Below the pieces are notes generated by a model. The model was not told the DNA's origin. It worked only from the letters and a program-made list of their open reading frames with translations, and did no database searches. Positions 24,178 to 35,978 of a stretch of DNA of 37,402 nucleotides are shown here, one piece after another (positions within the stretch are counted from its first letter, which is position 1; the number at the start of each line of letters is the position of its first letter). The position numbers and the translations under genes are program-made. This DNA is from Betaproteobacteria bacterium RIFCSPLOWO2_12_FULL_64_23 (GTDB taxonomy: Bacteria > Pseudomonadota > Gammaproteobacteria > Burkholderiales > SG8-39): NCBI GenBank assembly GCA_001770575.1, contig MERK01000015.1:1-37402 (forward strand). Direction: 5' to 3'.

Positions 24178-25458
24178 ATGAGCCAAACCATACAAGCCGT
24201 CCGCGGGATGAACGACATCCTGCCGGACGAGGCGGCACTTTGGGAAGAACTGGAGGAGACGCTGCGCTCCTGGCTGCAGAGCTACGGCTACCGCAACCTG
24301 CGCACGCCGCTGCTCGAGCCGACGGCCTTGTTTCGCCGCGCCATCGGCGAGGCCACCGACATCGTCGAAAAGGAAATGTACAGTTTCGTCGACGAGCTGA
24401 ACGGGGAAGCGCTGACGCTGCGCCCGGAAGCCACGGCGTCCACGGTGCGTGCCGCGATCCAGCACAATCTGCTCTACGGCAATCCGCAGCGGCTATACTA
24501 CCTCGGCCCCATGTACCGGCACGAACGGCCGCAGAAGGGCCGCTACCGCCAGTTCCACCAGGTCGGCGCGGAAGCCCTGGGCTATGCCGGCCCGGATGTG
24601 GATGCCGAGTTGCTGCTGATGTGCGCGCGGCTGTGGGACGACCTCGCGCTCGACGACATCAAGCTGCAGCTCAATTGCATCGGCAGCCCGGAGGAGCGCG
24701 CGCGCCACCGCTTGGAGCTGGTGCGCTATCTGCAGGCGCAAGAGGATGCGCTCGACGCGGATGCCAGGCGCCGCCTGCATACCAATCCCCTGCGCGTGCT
24801 CGACAGCAAGAACCCGCTGATGCAGCCGCTGATCGAGGCGGCGCCGCGCCTGCTCGATCACCTGGGCGCGGCCTCGCTGGCGCATTTCGAAGGGGTGCAG
24901 CAGGTGTTGAAGGACGTCGGCATTGCCTACAGCATCAACCCGCGCATGGTGCGCGGCCTGGACTACTACAATCTCACCGTGTTCGAGTGGGTCACCGATC
25001 GTCTCGGCGCCCAGGGCACGGTGTGCGGCGGCGGGCGCTACGACGGTCTGTTCGAGGAAATCGGCGGCAAGCCGACGCCGGCCTGCGGTTTTGCCATGGG
25101 GCTGGAGCGGCTGCTGGAACTGGTGCGTGAATCGCGCGCGCCGGAACCTGCTGCCCAATGCGAGGTCTACCTCGTGCACCAGGGCAGCGCCGCCGACCGC
25201 ATGGCCTTCGGCGTGGCCGAAGAGTTGCGCAACCATGGCCTGTCGGTGATGCAGCACTGCGGCGGCGGCAGCTTCAAGGCGCAGATGAAGAAGGCCGATG
25301 CGAGCGGCGCCGCCCTTGCCGTGATCCTGGGCGAGGATGAGGCGGCCAGCGGTGAAGTGAGCGTGAAGCACCTGCGCCAGGAGCGCGGGCAAGTGCGTGT
25401 GGCGCGCGCGACGCTGCCCGAGGCCGTAACCAATTTATTATTCATGGAAGAAGACTAG
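24178..25458 (+). CDS. hisS: Histidyl-tRNA synthetase
   Basis: This 426-residue class II aminoacyl-tRNA synthetase begins [15 protein letters not shown]. It has motif 2 ([21 protein letters not shown] region), the histidine-specific block [11 protein letters not shown] and motif 3 ([12 protein letters not shown]), plus a C-terminal anticodon-binding domain. It attaches histidine to tRNA-His. hisZ, a catalytically silent relative, lies about 7 kb downstream in the same run of genes. Confidence 0.97.
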   Translation: MSQTIQAVRGMNDILPDEAALWEELEETLRSWLQSYGYRNLRTPLLEPTALFRRAIGEATDIVEKEMYSFVDELNGEALTLRPEATASTVRAAIQHNLLYGNPQRLYYLGPMYRHERPQKGRYRQFHQVGAEALGYAGPDVDAELLLMCARLWDDLALDDIKLQLNCIGSPEERARHRLELVRYLQAQEDALDADARRRLHTNPLRVLDSKNPLMQPLIEAAPRLLDHLGAASLAHFEGVQQVLKDVGIAYSINPRMVRGLDYYNLTVFEWVTDRLGAQGTVCGGGRYDGLFEEIGGKPTPACGFAMGLERLLELVRESRAPEPAAQCEVYLVHQGSAADRMAFGVAEELRNHGLSVMQHCGGGSFKAQMKKADASGAALAVILGEDEAASGEVSVKHLRQERGQVRVARATLPEAVTNLLFMEED

Positions 25459-25462
25459 AAAC

Positions 25463-26104
25463 ATGGCTACCTACGATTTGGAAGAACAGGAACAGCTGGC
25501 TGCGCTAAAAGCGTGGTGGCAGGAAAACGGCAATCTGGTGATGACCGCGGTGAGCCTGGTGCTTTTCGTGCTCGCTGCCTGGCAAGGCTGGAACTATTAT
25601 CAGCGCAGCCAGGCGGTCCAGGCTTCGAGCCTGTATGACGCCGTGCAGAAAGCGGCCCGCGCGGGCGACCTGAAACACGTGCGCGAAAGCGCCGGCGCGG
25701 TTCTCGAGGGCTATCCGCGCACGGCCTACGCCGCCATGGCGGCCTTGGTGTCGGCCAAAGTGCACTTTCAGGGTGGCGATCTGAAAACCGCGCGCGCCCA
25801 ACTCGCCTGGGTCGCCGACAACGCCCAGGACGAAGGGTTGCAGGACATTGCGCGCCTGCGGCTTGCCAGCGTGATGCTGGACGAAAAGGCCTATGACGAC
25901 GCGCTGAAGACGCTGGATGCGAAGCACGGTGCCGCGTTCGATGCGCTGTTCCTGGCCGCCCGGGGCGATGTTCTCGTCGCCCAAGACAAGAAGGAAGACG
26001 CGCGCGCCGCCTATGGCGCAGCGCTGGACAAGGCAAACGCCAGGGACGCCGGGCTGCGCGCATCGATCCAGCTGCGCCTGGATGCGCTGGGAACCGCGAA
26101 ATGA
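25463..26104 (+). CDS. YfgM-like TPR membrane protein
   Basis: This 213-residue protein has a short cytoplasmic N-terminus (TYDLEEQEQLAALKAWWQEN), one transmembrane helix (about 22-42) and a periplasmic helical repeat region matching TPR_21/DUF2133 proteins. In E. coli YfgM associates with PpiD and the SecYEG translocon. The location between hisS and bamB is the family's standard position. The end overlaps bamB by 4 bases. Confidence 0.88.
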   Translation: MATYDLEEQEQLAALKAWWQENGNLVMTAVSLVLFVLAAWQGWNYYQRSQAVQASSLYDAVQKAARAGDLKHVRESAGAVLEGYPRTAYAAMAALVSAKVHFQGGDLKTARAQLAWVADNAQDEGLQDIARLRLASVMLDEKAYDDALKTLDAKHGAAFDALFLAARGDVLVAQDKKEDARAAYGAALDKANARDAGLRASIQLRLDALGTAK

Positions 26105-27291
26105 AGCGCGTATTTGCCTTCGTCGCCATGCTGAGCGCGGCGCTGCTGCTTGCCGGTTGCGGCGGCGGCAGCATGGTCAGCAATGCAATCGATAGCATCA
26201 ATCCCATGAACTGGTTCGGCAGCCGCAGCGCCGCGCCGGAAATGGCGCCGCTGCCCGCGCTGACGCAATCGATCAAAATCAACACGCTGTGGCAGGCGAA
26301 TATAGGCAATTCGCAACAGGCGATTTTCGGCCCCGCGGTGGCGGGCGACAGTGTGTATGCGGCCGCGAGCGACGGCACGATCACGCGCCTGGATGCGGCC
26401 AGCGGCAAACAACTGTGGCGCGTCAGCGCCGGGGAACGTCTGACCGGCGGCGCCGGCGCCGGTGCCGGACTGGTGGCGGTGGGCAGCGGCAAGGGCGAGG
26501 TGCTGGCTTTCGGCAGCAACGGCACTGCGCTATGGAAGGCGCAGGTCAGCAGCGAAGTGCTGGCGGCGCCGCAGGTGGCCCAGGATGTGGTCGTGGTGCG
26601 CAGCGCCGACGGCCGCATTTTCGGTCTGGATGTGAAGGACGGCAAGCGCAAGTGGTATTACCAGCGCTCCACGCCCGTGCTCACGGTGCGCTCGCCGGTC
26701 GGAATCACCATTTCCGCAGGCGTGGTCTACGCCGGCTTTGCCGGCGGCAAGCTGGTCGCGATCGATGTTTCCAACGGCGCGGTGCGCTGGGAGGCGACCG
26801 TCGCTCTGCCGCGCGGCACCACCGAACTGGAGCGCGTCACCGATGTAATCGGACTGCCGGTGGTCGCCGCGCGCGAGGTCTGCGCGGTCGCCTATCAGGG
26901 CCGCATCGGCTGCTTCGACCTGAGCAATGGCCAGGCACTGTGGGGGCGCGAGATGTCGAGCACGTCCGGGCTGGCGCTGGATGCGCGCTACGCCTTCGTC
27001 AGCGACGACAAGGGCGCGGTGCATGCGCTCGATCGCAGCAACGGCACCAGCCTGTGGCGGCAGGACAAGCTGCGCCTGCGCAATCTGTCCGCGCCGCTCG
27101 CCCTCGGGGGCGAGATCGTGGTCGCCGACATCCAGGGCCAGGTGCATTTTCTCGCGCGCGACTCCGGCGCCTTCGTCGGTCGCGTGGCGACCGACGGCAG
27201 CCCGGTCAGCACCAGTCCGGTCGGCCTGCCCAACGGCGGCTTTCTGGTACAGACCCGCAACGGCGGGCTGTATGCCTTCAGCACCCAATAG
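26101..27291 (+). CDS. bamB: Outer membrane assembly lipoprotein BamB
   Basis: This 396-residue lipoprotein of the BAM complex has signal peptide MKRVFAFVAMLSAALLLAGC with a lipobox cysteine at 20. An eight-bladed PQQ-like beta-propeller follows, with repeated LWR/LDA..G..LW elements such as LDAASGKQLWRVSAGE and ALDRSNGTSLWRQD. It assists BamA in inserting outer-membrane beta-barrels. It is directly coupled to the upstream yfgM-like gene and lies 93 bases ahead of der. Confidence 0.95.
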   Translation: MKRVFAFVAMLSAALLLAGCGGGSMVSNAIDSINPMNWFGSRSAAPEMAPLPALTQSIKINTLWQANIGNSQQAIFGPAVAGDSVYAAASDGTITRLDAASGKQLWRVSAGERLTGGAGAGAGLVAVGSGKGEVLAFGSNGTALWKAQVSSEVLAAPQVAQDVVVVRSADGRIFGLDVKDGKRKWYYQRSTPVLTVRSPVGITISAGVVYAGFAGGKLVAIDVSNGAVRWEATVALPRGTTELERVTDVIGLPVVAAREVCAVAYQGRIGCFDLSNGQALWGREMSSTSGLALDARYAFVSDDKGAVHALDRSNGTSLWRQDKLRLRNLSAPLALGGEIVVADIQGQVHFLARDSGAFVGRVATDGSPVSTSPVGLPNGGFLVQTRNGGLYAFSTQ

Positions 27292-27384
27292 AAACAGCGA
27301 TCAACGCGAAAGCGCAGAGTGCGTGAAGGGAAGAAAACCTGATTTCCTTCCTGACGCCGCGCCTTCGCGCGTGATCGCGCGCGC

Positions 27385-28707
27385 ATGAAACCTACCATAG
27401 TCATCGTCGGCCGGCCCAACGTGGGCAAGTCCACGCTGTTCAACCGGCTCACGCGCAGCCGCGACGCGCTCGTGGCCGACATGCCCGGGCTGACGCGCGA
27501 TCGCCACTACGGCGAAGGACGGGTGGGGGACAGGCCGTTTCTCGTGGTGGACACCGGCGGCTTCGAGCCGGTGGCGAAAGAAGGCATATTGCACGAGATG
27601 GCGAAGCAGACGCGGCAGGCCATCGCCGAGGCCGACGTGATCCTGTTCATGGTCGATGTGCGCCAGGGGCTGGCGCCGCAGGACCGCAATATCGCCGCCT
27701 TGCTGCGCAAGGCCGGACGGCGCGTGTTGCTCGCCGTAAACAAGGCGGAAGGCATGAATGTCGGCGTGGTCACGGCCGAATTCCACGAACTCGCGCTGGG
27801 GGAGCCCTACGCCATCTCCGCCGCGCATGGCGAAGGCGTAAACGACCTCGTCGATCTGGCGCTCGCCGGGTTTGAGCAGGAACCCGAGGAAGAGCCGGCA
27901 CCGGACCATCCGCGCATCGCCGTCATCGGCCGCCCCAACGTCGGCAAGTCGACCCTGATCAACAGCCTGCTGGGCGAGAACCGGGTCATCGCCTTCGACC
28001 AGCCGGGCACCACGCGCGACAGCATCGATGTCCCGTTCGAGCGCGGCGGCAGGCGCTATACCCTGATCGATACCGCCGGCTTGCGGCGCCGCGGCCAGGT
28101 GTTCGAGTCATTGGAGAAGTTTTCCGTGATCAAGACGCTGCAGTCGGTGGACCAGTCCAACGTGGTGGTGCTGGTGCTCGATGCGCAGGCCGAGATCTCG
28201 GACCAGGACGCGCACATCGCCGGCTATGTCGTGGAGAAAGGACGCGCGCTGGTGGTGGCGGTCAACAAATGGGACGGCCTGGACGACTACCGGCGCGAGT
28301 GCGTCAAGCGCGATCTGGGACGCAAGCTCGGGTTCCTCGGGTTCGCGCGCTTTCATTTCATCTCGGCCCTGCAGGGCAGCGGCATGTCGGCCCTGCTGCC
28401 TTCAATCGACGACGCCTACCGCGCCGCCATGACCAAACTGTCGACGCCGCGCCTCACGCGCGTGCTGATCGAAGCGGTCGAGCGCCAGCAGCCGCCGCGC
28501 AAGGGCCTGACCCGGCCCAAGCTGCGCTACGCCCACCAGGGCGGCATGAATCCGCCGCTGATCGTCATTCACGGCAATGCGCTCAATGCCGTATCGGAGA
28601 GCTATCGCCGCTATCTCGAGGGGCGCTTTCGCGAAGCGTTCTCGCTCCAGGGCACGCCCCTGAAAGTGCAGTTCAAGACCTCGACCAATCCTTACTTGAA
28701 AAAGTAG
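27385..28707 (+). CDS. der: GTPase Der (EngA), ribosome biogenesis
   Basis: This 440-residue protein has two tandem GTPase domains, each with a complete P-loop GRPNVGKS (9-16 and about 182-189), switch DTGG/DTAG motifs and NKxE/NKWD specificity motifs. A C-terminal KH-like domain follows. Der is essential for 50S subunit maturation. It sits between bamB and hfq, as usual in this phylum. Confidence 0.97.
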   Translation: MKPTIVIVGRPNVGKSTLFNRLTRSRDALVADMPGLTRDRHYGEGRVGDRPFLVVDTGGFEPVAKEGILHEMAKQTRQAIAEADVILFMVDVRQGLAPQDRNIAALLRKAGRRVLLAVNKAEGMNVGVVTAEFHELALGEPYAISAAHGEGVNDLVDLALAGFEQEPEEEPAPDHPRIAVIGRPNVGKSTLINSLLGENRVIAFDQPGTTRDSIDVPFERGGRRYTLIDTAGLRRRGQVFESLEKFSVIKTLQSVDQSNVVVLVLDAQAEISDQDAHIAGYVVEKGRALVVAVNKWDGLDDYRRECVKRDLGRKLGFLGFARFHFISALQGSGMSALLPSIDDAYRAAMTKLSTPRLTRVLIEAVERQQPPRKGLTRPKLRYAHQGGMNPPLIVIHGNALNAVSESYRRYLEGRFREAFSLQGTPLKVQFKTSTNPYLKK

Positions 28708-28795
28708 CGGGACGCCCCAATATCGTTTCGATGGTGGATAATGATAGAGAAATCAATTACAGTGACAGTTCAACAACAAAGCTGTGGGGGGCACG

Positions 28796-29038
28796 ATGAG
28801 CACTAAAGGGCAGTTGTTACAAGACCCGTTTCTAAACACGCTGCGCAAAGAGCACGTGCAGGTCTCCATCTATCTGGTCAACGGCATCAAGCTGCAGGGC
28901 CAGGTCGAATCCTTCGACCAGTATGTGGTGCTGCTGAAAAACACGGTCACGCAGATGGTCTACAAACACGCGATCTCCACCGTCGTGCCGTCGCGCGCGG
29001 TCACCATTTCCTACGAAAACCCTGCTTCCGACAACTGA
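28796..29038 (+). CDS. hfq: RNA chaperone Hfq
   Basis: This 80-residue protein forms a hexameric ring that pairs small RNAs with mRNAs. It has the Sm1 region ([29 protein letters not shown] in two parts) and the Sm2 signature [12 protein letters not shown]. The start is ATG 28796; the frame extends four codons further, but this is the conserved N-terminus. The tail after the Sm core is short, as in many Betaproteobacteria. GATAAT at 28737-28742 may be a -10 box of a separate hfq transcript. Confidence 0.97.
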   Translation: MSTKGQLLQDPFLNTLRKEHVQVSIYLVNGIKLQGQVESFDQYVVLLKNTVTQMVYKHAISTVVPSRAVTISYENPASDN

Positions 29039-29070
29039 GCCCGGCCGGTTCGCTGCCGCCGGCGCGCGCC

Positions 29071-30222
29071 ATGTCTGAGCGCCCAGCGCGCGCAAACGCG
29101 GCCGTGCTGGTCAGCCTGGATTTCGGTGCCGATGGCTACGCCGAAAGCTCCGAAGAGCTGCGGCTGCTGGTCGAGAGTTCCGGGCTGCAGCCGCGCGCCT
29201 TTATCCAGGGCAGGCGGCAGCGGCCCGACCCGGCTCTTTTCGCAGGTTCGGGCAAGGTCGAGGAGATCGAAGCGGCGGTGCGCGAGCACAATGCGGTGGT
29301 GGTGGTGTTCAACCACGAACTCTCCCCGGCGCAGCAGCGCAACCTGGAACAGAAGCTGGAATGCCCGGTTCTGGACCGCACCGGCCTGATCCTCGGCATT
29401 TTCGCCCGGCGCGCGCGCAGTCACGAGGGCAAACTGCAGGTCGAACTGGCGCAACTGGAGTACGCCTCCACGCGCCTGGTGCGCGGCTGGACGCACCTTG
29501 AACGCCAGCGCGGCGGGCGCGGGTTTCTCGGCGGCATGGGTGAGGCCCAGATCGAAGTCGACCGGCGCCTGATCGGCAACCGTGTCAAGGTGCTCAAGGA
29601 CAAATTGCTGCAGTTTCGGCGCCGCCGCGACGTGCAGCGTCGTGCGCGGGTGCGCGGCGACGTGCTGTCGGTATCGCTGGTCGGCTATACCAATGCGGGC
29701 AAGTCCACGCTGTTCAATGCGCTCACCCATGCCGGCAGCTACACTGCCGACCAGTTGTTCGCCACGCTCGATACCACGACGCGGCGGCTGTACCTGGAGG
29801 CGGCGGGCAATGTGGTGTTATCGGACACCGTGGGCTTTATCCGCGATCTGCCGCACGGCCTGGTGGCATCTTTTCGCGCCACACTGGAGGAAACCATTCA
29901 GGCCGATCTGCTGCTGCACGTGGTCGACGCGTCGAGCAGCGTGCGCGGGGCGCAGATCGCGGCCGTCAACGCGGTGCTCGCCGAGATCGGCGCGGACGCC
30001 ATCCCGCAGGTGCTGGTGTGGAACAAAATTGACCTGACGCCGGTTTTGCCGGGGTTGGAGCGTGACGAGTATGGTAAAATCGGTCGGGTCAGCTTGAGCG
30101 CGAAGACTGGCGCCGGCCTGGATTTTCTCAGGACTGCCTTGGCCGAAGTCGCGGCCGCGAAAAAGTCCGCAGCTACCATCCGCCAATCGGAGCAGCATCA
30201 TAAGGATACATATGTCACTTAA
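29071..30222 (+). CDS. hflX: Ribosome-associated GTPase HflX
   Basis: This 383-residue GTPase rescues or splits stalled ribosomes in known members. The N-terminal HflX domain (VLVSLDF...LVESSGLQPRAFIQGRR) and glycine-rich GGRGFLGGMGEAQIEVDRR precede the G domain with P-loop GYTNAGKS (205-212), DTVGFI and NKID. The end overlaps hflK by 11 bases. The hfq-hflX-hflK-hflC order is a classical conserved operon. Confidence 0.96.
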   Translation: MSERPARANAAVLVSLDFGADGYAESSEELRLLVESSGLQPRAFIQGRRQRPDPALFAGSGKVEEIEAAVREHNAVVVVFNHELSPAQQRNLEQKLECPVLDRTGLILGIFARRARSHEGKLQVELAQLEYASTRLVRGWTHLERQRGGRGFLGGMGEAQIEVDRRLIGNRVKVLKDKLLQFRRRRDVQRRARVRGDVLSVSLVGYTNAGKSTLFNALTHAGSYTADQLFATLDTTTRRLYLEAAGNVVLSDTVGFIRDLPHGLVASFRATLEETIQADLLLHVVDASSSVRGAQIAAVNAVLAEIGADAIPQVLVWNKIDLTPVLPGLERDEYGKIGRVSLSAKTGAGLDFLRTALAEVAAAKKSAATIRQSEQHHKDTYVT

Positions 30223-31399
30223 TGACCCGCAATGGGGCAAGAAAGGCGGGGGCGACGGGCCGCCGGACCTGGACGAGTTGTGGCGCAACTTCAATCAGAA
30301 GCTGAACGGCCTGTTCGGCGGCAGAGGCGGGGGCGGCGGTTCTTCGTCGGTGCGGCCGCCCAGCATGCGCCAGATCGGCGGCGGCGCGGGTCTGCTGATC
30401 GTCCTGGTGCTGGTGGTGTGGCTGGCGAGCGGCTTCTATACCGTCGACGAGAAGGCGCGCGGCGTGGTGTTCACCTTCGGCAAGTATTCCAATCTCACCA
30501 GTCCGGGGCTGCGCTGGCGCCTGCCATTCCCGTTCCAGTCGCACGAGATCGTCAATCTGTCGTCGGTGCGCACCGTCGAGGTCGGCTACCGCAACACGGT
30601 CAAGACCAAGGTGCTGAAGGAATCGATCATGCTCACCGACGACGAGAACATCATCGATATCCAGTTTGCCGTGCAGTACACGCTGAAGGACCCGCTGGAT
30701 TACCTGTTCAACAACAAGCAGCCCGATGACACCGTGCTGCAGGCGGCCGAGACCGCGTTTCGCGAGGTGGTCGGCGCGAGCAAGATGGACTTCGTGCTGT
30801 ACGAGGGGCGCGAACAAGTGTCGACCGATGCGCAGAAATTGATACAGGACATCCTCGACCGCTACAAGACCGGCATTGCGATCAGCCGCGTGACCATGCA
30901 AAACGCGCAGCCGCCGGAACAGGTGCAGGCCGCGTTCGACGATGCAGTCAAGGCGAAGCAGGACCTGGAACGGCAGAAGAACGAGGGCCAGGCCTATTTC
31001 AACGACGTGGTGCCCAAGGCGCGCGGCGCCGCCTCGCGCCTGACGGAGGAGGCGCAAGGCTACCGCCAGCGCGTGCTCGCCAACGCCGAGGGCGAGTCGA
31101 GCCGCTTCAAGCAGGTGCTCACCGAGTACAACAAGGCGCCGCAGGTGATGCGCGACCGCATGTACATCGAGACGGTGCAGCAGATCATGAGCAGCACCAG
31201 CAAGATTCTGCTCGACGCCAAGAGCGGCGGCAACCTGCTGTACCTGCCGCTGGACAAGATCATGCAGATGTCGGCCGGTGCGTTGCCGGGGACGACGCCA
31301 TCCTCGGCGCAGTCGCTGGTCGACCCGACGCCGAATCCGGATTCCGCGGCGCGCTCGCGCGACGCGCTCCGCGCGAGAGAGAGGGAAAGCCGGCCATGA
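30212..31399 (+). CDS. hflK: FtsH-modulating SPFH protein HflK
   Basis: This 395-residue inner-membrane protein has a Gly-rich N-terminus, a transmembrane helix (about 55-73) and an SPFH/Band 7 domain (GFYTVDEKARGVVFTFGKY onward). A long coiled segment and a Ser/Arg-rich tail follow. With HflC it surrounds the FtsH protease and tunes its access to membrane substrates. It overlaps hflX by 11 bases and hflC by 4. Confidence 0.96.
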   Translation: MSLNDPQWGKKGGGDGPPDLDELWRNFNQKLNGLFGGRGGGGGSSSVRPPSMRQIGGGAGLLIVLVLVVWLASGFYTVDEKARGVVFTFGKYSNLTSPGLRWRLPFPFQSHEIVNLSSVRTVEVGYRNTVKTKVLKESIMLTDDENIIDIQFAVQYTLKDPLDYLFNNKQPDDTVLQAAETAFREVVGASKMDFVLYEGREQVSTDAQKLIQDILDRYKTGIAISRVTMQNAQPPEQVQAAFDDAVKAKQDLERQKNEGQAYFNDVVPKARGAASRLTEEAQGYRQRVLANAEGESSRFKQVLTEYNKAPQVMRDRMYIETVQQIMSSTSKILLDAKSGGNLLYLPLDKIMQMSAGALPGTTPSSAQSLVDPTPNPDSAARSRDALRARERESRP

Positions 31400-32271
31400 A
31401 CAACAGCATGAGAATCGTACTCGCCGGCGGGCTGGCTGCGGTGGTGATTGCGGCCATGACGCTTTTCACCGTGGACCAGCGCGAACGCGCCATCGTGTTC
31501 CAGTTGGGCGAGGTGAAGGAAGTCATCACCACTCCCGGACTGCATATCAAGTGGCCCCTGATCCAGAACGTGCGCTACTTCGATGCGCGCATCCTCACGC
31601 TGGATACGCCCGACGCCGAGCGCTATATCACCTCGGAGAAGAAGAACCTGCTGGTGGATACGTTCGTAAAATGGAGAATCAACGACGCGCGCCAGTACTA
31701 CATCAGCGTCGGCGACGAGGCGCAGGCGGCGACGCGCATCTCGCAGACCGTCAATGCCACGCTGCGCGAGGAGGTCGGCAAGCGCACGGTGCACGAAGTG
31801 GTGTCGGAGGATCGCGACCAGATCATGACCAGCGTACGCGGGCGCGCCAACCAGGACGCGAAGAAAATAGGGGTCGAGATCATCGACGTGCGCCTGAAGC
31901 GGGTGGATCTGCCGCAGGAGGTGAGCGATTCGGTGTACAAGCGCATGGACGCGGAGAGAAAGAGCGTGGCCAACCAGCTGCGTTCGGAAGGTTCGAGCGA
32001 GGCCGAGCGCATCCGCGCCGAGGCGGACAAGGAGCGCGAGGTGATCATCGCCAACGCCTACAAGGAAGCGCAGCGCATCAAGGGCGAGGGCGACGCAAAG
32101 GCGGCGGCGGCATACGCGCAGGCGTTCGGCCAGAATCCCGAGTTCTACGCCTTCTACCGCAGTCTCGAAGCCTACCGCTCGAGCTTCAAGAACCGCAGTG
32201 ACGTGCTGGTGCTGGAGCCCAATTCGGAGTTCTTCAAGTACCTCAAAGGCCCCGGCAAAGGCGGCAAGTAA
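31396..32271 (+). CDS. hflC: FtsH-modulating SPFH protein HflC
   Basis: This 291-residue partner of HflK has an N-terminal membrane anchor (about 6-24) followed by the SPFH domain starting TVDQRERAIVFQLGEVKEV. A helical region rich in Glu and Ala comes next, ending LEPNSEFFKYLKG. ATG 31396 overlaps the hflK stop (ATGA), so the two subunits are made together. Confidence 0.96.
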   Translation: MNNSMRIVLAGGLAAVVIAAMTLFTVDQRERAIVFQLGEVKEVITTPGLHIKWPLIQNVRYFDARILTLDTPDAERYITSEKKNLLVDTFVKWRINDARQYYISVGDEAQAATRISQTVNATLREEVGKRTVHEVVSEDRDQIMTSVRGRANQDAKKIGVEIIDVRLKRVDLPQEVSDSVYKRMDAERKSVANQLRSEGSSEAERIRAEADKEREVIIANAYKEAQRIKGEGDAKAAAAYAQAFGQNPEFYAFYRSLEAYRSSFKNRSDVLVLEPNSEFFKYLKGPGKGGK

Positions 32272-32291
32272 CGTTCACGGGAGAGCCGGGG

Positions 32292-32477
32292 ATGGCGACC
32301 ACTTTCCTCATGGCGTTTGCGCTGATGCTGGTCATAGAGGGCATCCTGCCGTTCCTGTTCCCGGCGCAGTGGCGCGATACCTTTCGCCGCATCATCCAGT
32401 TCAGCGACGGGCAGATCCGGTTTTTCGGCCTGACATCGATGCTCGCGGGTTTGTTGCTGTTGTTGTTTTCGAAGTGA
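32292..32477 (+). CDS. DUF2065 small membrane protein
   Basis: This 61-residue protein has two predicted membrane helices (about 4-23 and 44-59), with the motif PAQWRDTFRRI between them. This is the DUF2065 (YjeT) family, which follows hflC in many Proteobacteria. Its function is unknown; the position suggests a role near HflKC-FtsH. Confidence 0.88.
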   Translation: MATTFLMAFALMLVIEGILPFLFPAQWRDTFRRIIQFSDGQIRFFGLTSMLAGLLLLLFSK

Positions 32478-32560
32478 GGAGCAAACGGTGAATCGCGAAG
32501 CCGAAACTGTGGCCGGGGTTTCTCCGCTCGCTGCCTGCGTCGCGCGCCGCGCGGTCTTTC

Positions 32561-33706
32561 ATGCGTAACTGGGTCCTGCCCGAATACATCGAGGACATCC
32601 TGCCGCCCGAGGCGCGCCGGATCGAGTCGTTGCGCGCACGGCTGCTGGAACTGTTCCGCGTGCATGGCTACGAACTGGTCATGCCGCCGCTGCTCGAGTA
32701 CACCGAGTCGCTCCTGACCGGCACCGGCCACGACATGGACCTGCGCACATTCAAGCTGGTGGACCAGCTGTCCGGACGCACCATGGGCCTGCGGGCCGAT
32801 ATCACGCCGCAAGTGGCGCGTATCGACGCGCATCTGCTCAATCGCGCAGGCGTGACCCGGCTTTGCTACTGCGGTTCGGTGCTGCACACCCTGCCCGCCG
32901 GGCTCACCTCGACGCGCGAGCCGCTGCAGATCGGCGCCGAGATTTACGGTCACGGCGGCATCGACAGCGACCTCGAAATACAGCGGCTGCTGGTGCAGGC
33001 GCTGAAACTGTGCAATCTGCCCGACGTGCGCCTGGACATCGGCCACGTGGCGGTGTTTCGCGCGCTGGCGCAGCGCGGCGGCGCCGGCGCCGAATTGGAA
33101 GCCGATTTGTTCGCCGCTCTCCAGGCCAAGGATGTCCCGGCTTTGCACGCCTTGACCAAGGGCCTGGACAAGGCGACGCGCGGCGCCATCCTGCTGTTGC
33201 CCGAACTGTACGGCGGACGCGAAGTGATCGCGCGCGCGCGGCGCGAGCTGCCCAAATGCGCCGCGATCACGCGCGCGCTGGCCGACCTCGACCGCCTGGC
33301 GGCGATGGAGGAAATTCCGGTGAGCATCGATCTGGCCGATTTGCGCGGCTACCACTATCACAGCGGCGCCGCTTTCGCCGCGTACTGCGCGCGGCTGCCC
33401 AATGCGATCGCGCTCGGCGGACGTTACGATGGCGTCGGCAAAGCCTTCGGCCGCGCCCGGCCGGCGACCGGTTTCACCCTGTATCTGCTCGAACTGGCGC
33501 GGCTCGCGCCGGCCGCGCCGGCGCCGGGCTGCATCCGCGCGCCGGGCACCGGCGGCCCCGCGCTGGATGCCGCCGTGGCACGCTTGCGCGCCGCGGGCGA
33601 GGTGGTGATCCAGGTCCTGCCGGGGCACCGGCACGAGGCAGACGATGCGCGCTGCGAGCGCGAACTGGTCAGGCAAAAGGGCAAGTGGCAGGTAAAAAAA
33701 ATGTGA
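32561..33706 (+). CDS. hisZ: ATP phosphoribosyltransferase regulatory subunit HisZ
   Basis: This 381-residue HisRS-like protein starts [24 protein letters not shown] and has class II synthetase-like motifs ([36 protein letters not shown]). It lacks a full aminoacylation site and anticodon domain. HisZ joins the short form of HisG to give allosteric control by histidine. This predicts a short HisG elsewhere in the genome. hisZ-purA adjacency is usual in Betaproteobacteria. Confidence 0.94.
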   Translation: MRNWVLPEYIEDILPPEARRIESLRARLLELFRVHGYELVMPPLLEYTESLLTGTGHDMDLRTFKLVDQLSGRTMGLRADITPQVARIDAHLLNRAGVTRLCYCGSVLHTLPAGLTSTREPLQIGAEIYGHGGIDSDLEIQRLLVQALKLCNLPDVRLDIGHVAVFRALAQRGGAGAELEADLFAALQAKDVPALHALTKGLDKATRGAILLLPELYGGREVIARARRELPKCAAITRALADLDRLAAMEEIPVSIDLADLRGYHYHSGAAFAAYCARLPNAIALGGRYDGVGKAFGRARPATGFTLYLLELARLAPAAPAPGCIRAPGTGGPALDAAVARLRAAGEVVIQVLPGHRHEADDARCERELVRQKGKWQVKKM

Positions 33707-33730
33707 AACGGTGGATGGGCGCGAATCAGC

Positions 33731-35114
<1,384 letters not shown>

Positions 35115-35186
35115 AACGCGGAAGATGCAGGAAGCCGAAGCGCGTCGACCTGTTTGATTCCGGCGTGTCCGGCTGAGGAGACCAAC

Positions 35187-35954
35187 ATGAGCGTACACCT
35201 GACGCGGCAAGACGAATTCGCGCTGATTACCCTGGACCGGCAGGAGGCGCTCAACGCACTGTCCTCCGCCGTGTTGCGCGAACTGGCGCAGGCGTTCGAC
35301 CAGGTTGCCGGCAGCGATGCGCGCGCGCTGATCGTGACCGGCGCCGGTGCAAAGGCGTTTTGCGCCGGCGCGGACATCAAGGAGCTTACCGGCCGCAGCC
35401 TCTCGGAGCAGAGGCGCGATGCGGCGTTCGGCCAGGCGGTGCTGGCCCGCCTCGACGACTTGCCCATGTTTTCGGTCGCGGCCATCAACGGCTACGCCTT
35501 CGGCGGCGGGCTCGAGCTTGCGCTCGCCTGCACTTTTCGCGTTGCCGTGGCGACCGCGAAAATGGGACTGCCGGAAATCAAGCTCGGACTGATTCCGGGT
35601 TATGGCGGAACGCAACGGCTGCCGCGCGCCGTGGGAGAAGCGCGCGCCCTGGAAATGATTCTGAGCGGGCGCGCGGTCGAAGCGGACGAGGCGCTGCGCA
35701 TCGGGCTGGTGCACCGCATCGCTGACGCCGATCCGGTCCAGGCCGCGATCGGCTTCGCGCGCGGATTCAGCGGCTTCGGCCTGCCGGCGCTGCGCCTGGC
35801 GCGCGACGCGGTCAAGCGCGCGCTCGAGGTGCCGCTGCACCAAGGGCTGAAGATTGAGGCCGACCTGAACACGCTCGCGTTCCAGACCCAGGATGCGGTC
35901 GAAGGCATGAACGCCTTCATGGAAAAGCGCAAACCCCGGTTCAAGGATCGCTGA
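35187..35954 (+). CDS. Enoyl-CoA hydratase/isomerase family protein
   Basis: This 255-residue crotonase-fold protein has both catalytic glutamates of true hydratases: Glu110 in GGGLELALAC and Glu130 in LPEIKLGLIPGYGGTQRLPR. The oxyanion hole block is FCAGADIKEL. It should add water to a 2-enoyl-CoA. GAGGAG at 35175-35180 supports ATG 35187 over the longer frame starting at 35154. It is not next to other beta-oxidation genes here; its place after purA is not diagnostic of pathway. Confidence 0.92.
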   Translation: MSVHLTRQDEFALITLDRQEALNALSSAVLRELAQAFDQVAGSDARALIVTGAGAKAFCAGADIKELTGRSLSEQRRDAAFGQAVLARLDDLPMFSVAAINGYAFGGGLELALACTFRVAVATAKMGLPEIKLGLIPGYGGTQRLPRAVGEARALEMILSGRAVEADEALRIGLVHRIADADPVQAAIGFARGFSGFGLPALRLARDAVKRALEVPLHQGLKIEADLNTLAFQTQDAVEGMNAFMEKRKPRFKDR

Positions 35955-35978
35955 GCAGCCCATGCCGCCAGCCGCGAG